This document shows positions 1 to 4,958 of a stretch of 5,452 nt of DNA, in pieces (within the stretch, counting starts at the first letter, position 1; the number at the start of each line of letters is the position of its first letter). Source of the DNA: Chloroflexota bacterium (GTDB lineage: Bacteria > Chloroflexota > UBA6077 > CF-72); assembly GCA_019247135.1 (NCBI GenBank), contig JAFAPL010000269.1:1-5452 (forward strand), given 5' to 3'. The translations under genes were made by a program, and so were the position numbers. A model generated the notes under the pieces. The model worked only from the letters and a program-made list of their open reading frames with translations, made no database searches and was not told where the DNA came from.

Positions 1-215
1 ATTACCTGCACGCGCAGCGCTTTCTGGGCGGCGTACTCGCGAGCTTCGAAAGCGGCCGTGGTCTCGTCATGATCGGTGACCGCGATCACGTCGAGGTCGG
101 TCGAGTGCTCGGCGTAGTCGACCAGGGTACGCGCGGACATGAGGCCATCGGAGGCCAGGGTGTGGAGGTGGAGGTCGGCGCGGCCTGGTTCGTGGTGGGG
201 CCGCTCAGCGGGCAC
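1..215 (-). CDS. PHP-domain metal-dependent phosphoesterase, N-terminal part (cut by window edge)
   Basis: Reading the minus strand leftwards from about 215 gives a clear PHP-domain N-terminus: ADLHLHTLASDG (the H-x-H metal-binding motif followed by SDG), then after about 24 residues DVIAVTDHD, the second metal-binding motif of the family. PHP enzymes are soluble phosphoesterases using two or three metal ions; stand-alone members include YciV-type nucleases and nucleotide phosphatases, and others are attached to DNA polymerases. Only about 71 residues are visible, so the substrate cannot be told. The start is uncertain. I prefer GTG at 215-213, which puts about 12 residues before the motif. 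In-frame GTGs at 260 and 269 and an ATG at 293 also exist, but the codons between 293 and 216 (including ATA and TCA) do not look like coding sequence of this genome, and the ATG at 293 lies inside a perfect hairpin. No convincing Shine-Dalgarno precedes any of them. The gene is divergent from the peptidase gene. Confidence 0.85.
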   Translation of the reverse strand, partial: MPAERPHHEPGRADLHLHTLASDGLMSARTLVDYAEHSTDLDVIAVTDHDETTAAFEAREYAAQKALRVQV

Positions 216-277
216 GCTGGAGTATATGGACGATGATTCCCCAGGAAGGATTCGCGCCACAGGCGCCACACGCAACC

Positions 278-304
278 GTCCGCGGCAGAGCATCTGCCGC
301 GGAC
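278..304. repeat. Perfect hairpin, 12-bp stem and 3-nt loop
   Basis: GTCCGCGGCAGA (278-289) is exactly complementary to TCTGCCGCGGAC (293-304) around the loop GCA, giving an uninterrupted GC-rich stem. Neither strand has a T-run after it, so it is not a classical intrinsic terminator. For the minus-strand PHP gene it would lie in the 5' leader if translation starts at 215, 260 or 269. It could be a leader structure, a dyad operator or a mobile palindromic element; the sequence alone does not decide. Confidence 0.8.
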
Positions 305-369
305 CTGCCAGTCCGTCGGCGCCTGCGGCCCGCCACCCCCACCCGCCGCCCTTCCAGGCTAAGAAGGAA

Positions 370-403
370 GCGTCACGTGGAGCGTCACGCAGGGCGTCAC
401 GTG
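370..403. promoter_or_regulatory. Three GCGTCACG direct repeats at 12-bp period
   Basis: GCGTCACG occurs at 370, 382 and 394, exactly 12 bp apart. The first and third copies continue to CACGTG, a palindrome (374-379 and 398-403); the middle copy reads CACGCA. Short direct repeats at about one helical turn upstream of a promoter are typical of response-regulator or other activator sites. No specific regulator can be named from this motif. Confidence 0.5.
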
Positions 404-424
404 CGCCGCGGAATGGTCACATCC

Positions 425-456
425 TGTTCTGGTCTGCTTACCTGCATGCCAGAACA
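425..456. promoter_or_regulatory. Inverted repeat TGTTCTGG-N16-CCAGAACA, candidate operator
   Basis: TGTTCTGG (425-432) and CCAGAACA (449-456) are perfect reverse complements separated by 16 bases. It sits just upstream of the candidate -10 box at 469-474, so a dimeric protein bound here would cover or flank the -35 region. Centre-to-centre spacing of the half sites is 24 bp. Which regulator would bind is unknown. Confidence 0.4.
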
Positions 457-468
457 TGCTTACACGCC

Positions 469-474
469 GATAAT
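469..474 (+). promoter_or_regulatory. Possible -10 box for the peptidase gene
   Basis: GATAAT matches five of six bases of the sigma-70 -10 consensus in the most AT-rich part of the upstream region, about 45 bp before the ATG. No good TTGACA-like -35 hexamer lies 16-18 bp upstream; that stretch is instead taken by the right half of the 425-456 inverted repeat. Transcription from here would give a leader of about 40 nt. Confidence 0.3.
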
Positions 475-519
475 GAGAATTCGAGAGCCCTTTAACAGAT
501 TTGGGTGACACTTTGAATC

Positions 520-1998
520 ATGATTGATCAGCCCAACAGCCCTCGACGGGGTCGCGGCGGTGCCACCGCTGCTATTCTCGCCGTTGCTCTCGTGGGGGCC
601 GTGATCGGGGTTGCCGTCGACCGCTATGCCATCGGCGACAATCTCACGTGGCCCGACGGGAGTACTCTGCCGACGCTCACGTCCGTGCCCCGCATCGGCC
701 CCATCGCTGCGCCGAACGGGGAGTCGGCCACGCCAACCACTGCTCAGAGCAGTGATCCGACCCAGGCCGCCATCGAGCAGGTGATCCAGAAGGGCGACCA
801 GGAACAGGTTCAGGCGGTTGCCAACAAAGACATGTCGGTCATGACCGACACGGCAACGGCCGACTTCTATCAACAGCAGCAACGGACCACCCAGGACCTG
901 GTCGACAACGGCGTGACCGCCATCAATTTGCTCAAGATCGAGTGGGGCGATGTTCAGGTCAACGGCAACAGCGCCACCGCGACGGCCTGGGAGACCTGGA
1001 GCACAAGCTACTCGGACGGCACGACCGAGCAGTCGCGTGACCGCAATGTCTACACACTGGTCAACGACAACGGCACCTGGAAGGTCTCAGCGGACGATCA
1101 TCCGGACGAGGCCGCTGGCGGTGTGCCCGGTACGGGCAACCCGGCGCCAGGCAATCCGAACCCGCGCCAGCCGAATCCTGGCAATCCGAACCCGCGCCAG
1201 CCGAACCCGGACAACCCGAATCCAGGCCAGCCTCGACCAGGCGGTCGTGATACGTCGCAGAACTGGGCCGGCTACGCTGCCACGGGCGGGACGTTCACTG
1301 CCGTCACTGGCACATGGACGGTGCCGCAATTCACGCCCGATTCGCAGCCCGGCGCCGACGCCACCTGGGTCGGCATCGGTGGTGTCACCAGTCGCGACCT
1401 GATCCAGGCCGGCACACAGCAGACTGTGAGTGGCAACGGCACCACTCAGTACGAGACCTGGGTGGAGACACTGCCGCAGGCTTCGCATCCGGTGCCGCTC
1501 ACGATCAACCCGGGCGACTCCGTCACCATCTCGATCACCCAACAGCAAACGCCGGATCAATGGACGGTCGACTATAAGAACAACACCACCGGCCAGACGT
1601 TCTCGGCGAACGAGACCTATCAGTCGTCGCTCTCTTCGGCCGAATGGATCGAAGAATCACCCAGCTCGCTGCGCAACCGGCAGCTGCCGCTGGACAACTT
1701 CGGCACGGTGAACTTCACCGCTGGTTCGACAGTCAAGAACGGCAGTCAGGTTTCCCTCGCCGATGCGGGCGCGCAAGCCATCACCATGATCACGCGTGGC
1801 GGGCAGCCGCTCGCACAACCAACTTCTCTCGGCGCTGACGGCTCGAGCTTCAGCGTCGCACGCACCTCAACCTCGTCGACCTCTATTGGTCAGAGCCCCT
1901 TCCCGGGTTTTCCGTTCGGCCAGGCTGGTCAGGGCGGTCAGGGCGGCACCGGCCGCGGCCGCGGAAGGAGCTCGGACACGACGGGTACGGGCCAATAG
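520..1998 (+). CDS. Membrane-anchored G1 (glutamic) peptidase with NTF2-like domain
   Basis: A 492-residue protein. A short cytoplasmic Arg-rich N-terminus is followed by one hydrophobic segment (residues 15-33) acting as signal anchor, so the rest faces outwards. Residues about 80-193 look like an NTF2/SnoaL- or ARC6-IMS-type fold (ATAWETWSTSYSDG, then NVYTLVNDNGTWKV). A proline repeat linker (about 204-241) leads to a G1 peptidase domain (about 244-448) with the family landmarks NWAGYA (248-253), WTVP (266-269), WVGIGG (283-288), LIQAGT (294-299), YETWVE (311-316) and SAEWIEE (373-379). By comparison with fungal eqolisins, Gln296 and Glu375 are the expected catalytic pair, cleaving proteins, usually at acid pH. 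The tail (457-492) is Gly/Gln-rich. There is no cysteine. An in-frame TGA at 514-516 fixes ATG 520 as the earliest ATG start; the only ribosome-site-like sequence is GGTGA at 504-508, rather far upstream. The G1 assignment is strong, the NTF2-like one moderate. Confidence 0.88.
   Translation: MIDQPNSPRRGRGGATAAILAVALVGAVIGVAVDRYAIGDNLTWPDGSTLPTLTSVPRIGPIAAPNGESATPTTAQSSDPTQAAIEQVIQKGDQEQVQAVANKDMSVMTDTATADFYQQQQRTTQDLVDNGVTAINLLKIEWGDVQVNGNSATATAWETWSTSYSDGTTEQSRDRNVYTLVNDNGTWKVSADDHPDEAAGGVPGTGNPAPGNPNPRQPNPGNPNPRQPNPDNPNPGQPRPGGRDTSQNWAGYAATGGTFTAVTGTWTVPQFTPDSQPGADATWVGIGGVTSRDLIQAGTQQTVSGNGTTQYETWVETLPQASHPVPLTINPGDSVTISITQQQTPDQWTVDYKNNTTGQTFSANETYQSSLSSAEWIEESPSSLRNRQLPLDNFGTVNFTAGSTVKNGSQVSLADAGAQAITMITRGGQPLAQPTSLGADGSSFSVARTSTSSTSIGQSPFPGFPFGQAGQGGQGGTGRGRGRSSDTTGTGQ
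1150..1239 (+). repeat. Three 30-bp tandem repeats encoding a 10-residue Pro/Asn linker
   Basis: Three consecutive 30-base units encode GNPNPRQPNP, GNPNPRQPNP and the divergent DNPNPGQPRP. The first two units differ at only two third-codon positions, pointing to recent duplication. The repeat forms the extended linker between the NTF2-like and peptidase domains; copy number may vary between strains. Confidence 0.85.
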
Positions 1999-2055
1999 CC
2001 TTCTCGCCTTCGACTTCACCTTTCCAAACTCAAACTCAACGCTGGTCGCCGATCA

Positions 2056-2090
2056 AGGCACGCGTCGTGCGTTCGCCCCGCCGCGTGCCT
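2056..2090. repeat. 9-bp inverted repeat between peptidase and Q/N/G-rich gene
   Basis: AGGCACGCG (2056-2064) pairs exactly with CGCGTGCCT (2082-2090) around a 17-base loop, in the 123-bp gap between the two genes. There is no T-run after it, so it is not a classical terminator for the peptidase gene. It could be a leader structure for the downstream gene, or weak 3' processing signal. Confidence 0.45.
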
Positions 2091-2113
2091 CGGCGCGCGA
2101 TCAGATCCGAATC

Positions 2114-2117
2114 GAGG
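2114..2117 (+). promoter_or_regulatory. Ribosome binding site of the Q/N/G-rich gene
   Basis: GAGG lies 4 bases before the ATG at 2122. The spacing is slightly short, but it is the best Shine-Dalgarno in the window and supports this start. Confidence 0.55.
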
Positions 2118-2121
2118 CATC

Positions 2122-3897
2122 ATGAGCCTGCTGTCCCCCGCTGAGCTGTACCACGCCGAGCTCCGTCAGCAGCTCGGGCTTGTTGGACGTGCCGTCGCGC
2201 TGCAGCGCAGCCTCGCCTGGCTCTCGCGAGCTCTCGTAGCTGGGTTGCTGCTCGACTTCGGACTGATCACCTGGGACTGGACCCACGGCACCAGCTTCAG
2301 TACGCAGGCCATTCTGTTGATCGGCATCCCTGGCGGGCTCGCGCTGGTGACGATCATCGCCGCCATGCTCATGCGACCAAGCGCCGCCGAGCTTGCCCGG
2401 CGAGTCGACCGGGTCGCGGCCCTGCACGAGCGCTCGCTGACGGCACTTGAGCTGGGTGCCCGTCGAGACGAGCACCCACTCGCGCTCGCGCAGATGCACG
2501 ATGCGGTCGAACACTTGCGTCGACTCGACACCTTCCGCGCCTTCGCGCCCCCGTTGCCCCGACGCGAGTTGGCAGCCGGTTTTTTCCTGGTGGCCGCCTC
2601 CGCGAGTCTGGCGCTCAGCCCGAACCCGTGGCTCGCGCGCGCGCACGCGGCCGGCACACCGGCGGAGATGGTCGCGGTCGACCAGGCGCAGAAGCTCGAC
2701 CGGCTTGCCAACGATCTGCAGGATCCGAATTCGCGGGACGTCAACCAGCTACGCGACGCCTTGAACCAGGGCGCGAGCTCGGTCCAGGCCTCCAGCAGCC
2801 AGCCCGACGACGCCCTGCAGGCGCTGCAAACGCTCCAGGATCAGATCTCATCGATGAGCGCCGGCGATAAGCAGTTCGCGTCGGGTATGTCCGCGGCGGC
2901 AAACGCGCTTCAAAATCTGCCACAGACGCAGGCACTCGCAAACGCGATGGACAGTGGCGACCCTCGCCAGACCGCTCAGGCGCTGCGCGACCTCGCGCAA
3001 CAGGTCGGACAGATGACACCCGAGCAGCAGGCGCAGCTCGCGCAAGCCCTCAGCCAGGCAGCTGATCAGACCCGCAATGTCTCGCAATCCACGGCTGACC
3101 AGCTTTCGGCTGCGGCCCAGGCGATGTCGTCGCCGGACTCGGCGTCGCAGGCGCTCGACCAGTTGAGCAGTAGTGCCTCGGCCGCGGCCGAACGGCAGCG
3201 AGCGACGGATCAGGTCCAGAGCAGCGCGTCCGCGCTCGCACGCGCGATGGGGCAGGTGCCACCGGGCAGCCTGCAGCCGTCCGGGCAGTCCCAGACGGGC
3301 ACATCAGGCCAGAACGGTCAGAGCAATCAGAGTGGACAATCCGGGCAAAACGGCCAGCCTGGACAGTCGCCGCAGAACGGCCAGGACGGCGCCGATAGCT
3401 CGCAGGCCGACACGTCGGGCCAATCGACGTCGGGCGATCAGAGCGGCCAGGGTGACAGTGGCAACGCCAACGGTCAGGGTGATCAGAACGGCCAGAACGG
3501 TCAGAACGGCGACTCGGGAAACGGGAGCGGGTACTCGACGGGCAGCTCGCAGCCGCAGGTCGGCGCGGCTTCACAGATGGATCAGCCGAACGGGCACGTC
3601 GAGCAGGTACCGAATTCGAATCAGGCCCAGCCCGACCAGACCGGCGTCAACCCCAATCTGAGCCCGGCCAGCAACGGGTCGTCAAACGTGGGGCCGCAGG
3701 CCGTGTCGCCCTCGTACAGTTCGGCGTCCACGCAAGGCGGCGGGTCACAGGAGATTCCGCAGGGACTACAGGACCTGGTGCGCGATTACTTCAATTCTGA
3801 TCCGTCGGCGGCCCAGGCAAACGCCGCGGCTTCGGATGCCCAGTCGAGCAGCGGTACATCCACGGATCAGCAAGCGCCACAAACACCTCAGAACTGA
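2122..3897 (+). CDS. Three-helix membrane protein with long Gln/Asn/Gly/Ser-rich tail, unknown function
   Basis: A 591-residue protein. Hydrophobic segments lie at about 36-50, 62-84 and 149-166. Between the second and third is a charged helical stretch, AELARRVDRVAALHERSLTA and onwards (residues 89-140), of a type I associate with DUF4175-like membrane proteins found beside MoxR/BatA/DUF58 gene sets. That link is from memory and moderate at best, and no MoxR, DUF58 or vWA partner is in this window. Residues about 185-375 are Ala/Gln-rich and strongly helical, possibly coiled coil. Residues 383-540 are low complexity, with many NGQ, SGQ and QNG triplets. A short more ordered element, IPQGLQDLVRDYF (545-557), resurfaces near the C-terminus and may be a binding motif. 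There is no cysteine, fitting an exported domain. With three helices and a cytoplasmic N-terminus, the helical part and tail would be outside. The gene follows the peptidase by 123 bp and precedes the rhomboid by 56 bp. Confidence 0.85.
   Translation: MSLLSPAELYHAELRQQLGLVGRAVALQRSLAWLSRALVAGLLLDFGLITWDWTHGTSFSTQAILLIGIPGGLALVTIIAAMLMRPSAAELARRVDRVAALHERSLTALELGARRDEHPLALAQMHDAVEHLRRLDTFRAFAPPLPRRELAAGFFLVAASASLALSPNPWLARAHAAGTPAEMVAVDQAQKLDRLANDLQDPNSRDVNQLRDALNQGASSVQASSSQPDDALQALQTLQDQISSMSAGDKQFASGMSAAANALQNLPQTQALANAMDSGDPRQTAQALRDLAQQVGQMTPEQQAQLAQALSQAADQTRNVSQSTADQLSAAAQAMSSPDSASQALDQLSSSASAAAERQRATDQVQSSASALARAMGQVPPGSLQPSGQSQTGTSGQNGQSNQSGQSGQNGQPGQSPQNGQDGADSSQADTSGQSTSGDQSGQGDSGNANGQGDQNGQNGQNGDSGNGSGYSTGSSQPQVGAASQMDQPNGHVEQVPNSNQAQPDQTGVNPNLSPASNGSSNVGPQAVSPSYSSASTQGGGSQEIPQGLQDLVRDYFNSDPSAAQANAAASDAQSSSGTSTDQQAPQTPQN
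3268..3531 (+). repeat. Low-complexity Gln/Asn/Gly/Ser region within the membrane protein gene
   Basis: Residues 383-470 are built almost only of Gln, Ser, Gly, Asn and Asp, with recurring NGQ and SGQ triplets and a compact run of QNG repeats around 455-463. Synonymous codons vary throughout (GGC/GGT/GGA, CAG/CAA, AAC/AAT), so the composition seems kept by selection on the protein rather than arising from fresh replication slippage. Confidence 0.8.
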
Positions 3898-3905
3898 CGC
3901 GAGGG

Positions 3906-3956
3906 CACGGCCCAGCAAGTCTTTGATCTCTTCTTTTCTTTTAAAACTGGGCCGTG
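3906..3956 (+). promoter_or_regulatory. 10-bp inverted repeat enclosing the rhomboid start codon
   Basis: CACGGCCCAG (3906-3915) is the exact reverse complement of CTGGGCCGTG (3947-3956). The last three bases of the 3' arm are the GTG start codon of the rhomboid gene. The 31-base loop (3916-3946) is pyrimidine-rich, with a C/T-only run at 3926-3942 broken by nothing but the preceding purines, ending in TTAAAA. There is no clear Shine-Dalgarno. In a read-through transcript the start codon would be paired, suggesting translational control; a transcript starting at the GTG would escape the structure. No T-run follows, so a terminator is unlikely. Confidence 0.6.
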
Positions 3957-4958
3957 ATTCCACTCGGCGACAGTGTCGTCAGGTCGCGGCGGCCTGTCGT
4001 GATGCAGGCGCTCATCGTGCTGTGCGTAATCGTCTTCCTGTACGAGCTCACGCTGCGCGGCGCCGCACTCGAGCAGTTCATCGAGCGCTGGGGCGCCGTT
4101 CCCCGCCTCATCCTGGCCGCGCTCGCGGGCGACCCGCGTGTCCCCCGCAACGAGCTCGTAACGCTCTTTACGAGCCAGTTTATTCATGCAGGATTCCTGC
4201 ACATCGGCGGCAACATGTTGTTCTTGTGGGTCTTCGGACGTGCCGTCGAAGACCGCCTCGGCTCGGCCGTTTACCTGATCGCCTACCTGCTGATCGGCGC
4301 CCTGGCGGGTCTCGTCCAGTCTTTGATTTCGGGTCCGGACACGATCCCGATCATCGGCGCAAGCGGTGCGATCGCGGGCGTGCTCGGCATCTACTTCATC
4401 AGTTATCCGACCGCGTGGGTACGCGTGCTGGCGCCGATCTTCTTTTTCTTCTGGGCGTTCGATCTGCCGGCCGTGCTCGTACTGGCCTTCTGGTTCGTGA
4501 CGCAATTCTTCACCGGCGTGACAGCCATCACGGCCAGTCAAGCAACGACGGGGAATGTCGCCGTGTGGGCCCACGTCGCAGGTTTCGTGACCGGCGTCGG
4601 GGTCGGCTTGGTGTTGCCCAGGCAAACACCGCGCTTGGAGCCTAGCGGCTCATTTGCGCCGCGGCGGGCGGACGCGCCGGGGCCGGCGCGCCTGGTGTCG
4701 TCGCTGGCGGACCTGGCCGCGCTGCTGCTCGGCGCGCGACTGGTCCTGGGATTCTTCGGGCTGCTCGGGACACGCGGCGTTTTTGCCGCATTGCGCGCTC
4801 CGCTTCTCGCGGTCACACAGCCGCTCGTCGCCCCGTTCGAGCTCATCGTGCCGGCGCTACGCGTCGGTGGAGCCGTGCTGGAAACCTACACGCTCGTCGC
4901 CATCCTGGCCGTGTACATCGTTGCGGGCCTGGTCGGGCAATTGTTCGTGCGTCGATGA
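3954..4958 (+). CDS. Rhomboid intramembrane serine protease with C-terminal YggT-like module
   Basis: A 334-residue membrane protein. The GTG start gives MIPLGDSVVRSRRPVV, matching the usual MIPLxD opening of bacterial rhomboids, so it is preferred over ATG 4002. Rhomboid landmarks are present: FLHIGGNM (81-88; His83 and Asn87 of the oxyanion side), GASGA (135-139; catalytic Ser137) and WAHVAG (205-210; catalytic His207), across about six helices up to residue 222. Rhomboids cut transmembrane substrates within the membrane. Rhomboid cores end near here; this protein continues through a Pro/Arg linker (223-245) into two more helices (about 250-271 and 311-330). Between them lies LLAVTQPLVAPFELIVPALR, closely resembling the conserved loop of YggT/Ycf19 proteins (lT-P-l-P-iiP), so a fusion is likely. 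All active-site residues are present. The stop overlaps the next gene's start (ATGA). No substrate is evident, though the neighbouring membrane-anchored proteins are candidates. Confidence 0.92.
   Translation: MIPLGDSVVRSRRPVVMQALIVLCVIVFLYELTLRGAALEQFIERWGAVPRLILAALAGDPRVPRNELVTLFTSQFIHAGFLHIGGNMLFLWVFGRAVEDRLGSAVYLIAYLLIGALAGLVQSLISGPDTIPIIGASGAIAGVLGIYFISYPTAWVRVLAPIFFFFWAFDLPAVLVLAFWFVTQFFTGVTAITASQATTGNVAVWAHVAGFVTGVGVGLVLPRQTPRLEPSGSFAPRRADAPGPARLVSSLADLAALLLGARLVLGFFGLLGTRGVFAALRAPLLAVTQPLVAPFELIVPALRVGGAVLETYTLVAILAVYIVAGLVGQLFVRR

Larger units (their letters stand above)
216..519. other. Divergent intergenic region between PHP gene and peptidase gene
   Basis: About 300 bases separate the two divergent starts. 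I see no convincing gene here: plus-strand open frames crossing it are Arg/Pro/Ala-rich and have no family resemblance. It holds, in order, a 9-bp tandem duplication of GCGCCACA(G/C) at 254-271, a perfect long hairpin at 278-304, three spaced direct repeats at 370-403, an 8-bp inverted repeat at 425-456 and a possible -10 element at 469-474. The right end (roughly 420-519) is clearly more AT-rich than the surrounding genes, as expected for a promoter. Both divergent genes are probably controlled from here. Confidence 0.7.

Noticed and set aside
254..271. 9-bp tandem duplication GCGCCACAG / GCGCCACAC
   Set aside because: Too short and GC-biased to be meaningful on its own; noted only as part of the intergenic region.
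291..293. ATG on the minus strand as start of the PHP gene
   Set aside because: It sits inside a perfect hairpin, has no good ribosome site, and the codons down to 216 do not look like coding sequence of this genome. Not fully excluded.
139..508. Plus-strand open frames of 91 and 118 codons across the divergent region
   Set aside because: Composition is Arg/Ala/Pro/His-rich typical of non-coding high-GC frames; one runs antisense to the PHP domain and both cross the hairpin and repeats.
460..882. 140-codon open frame on the minus strand
   Set aside because: It lies opposite the N-terminal part of the peptidase gene, has no family resemblance, and high-GC sequence readily produces such antisense frames.
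1150..1239. CRISPR-like array from the 30-bp repeats
   Set aside because: The repeats are directly adjacent with no spacers, stay in frame, and encode a protein linker.
2056..2090. Intrinsic terminator after the peptidase gene
   Set aside because: The inverted repeat has a 17-base loop and no following T-run.
3888..4625. 245-codon open frame on the minus strand opposite the rhomboid gene
   Set aside because: Its translation is rich in Asp/Glu/His/Arg without any motif, and the rhomboid frame on the other strand carries all catalytic motifs.
3836..4645. 269-codon plus-strand frame overlapping the Q/N/G-rich and rhomboid genes
   Set aside because: Arg/Pro-rich out-of-frame translation of two well-supported genes; it has no recognisable domain.
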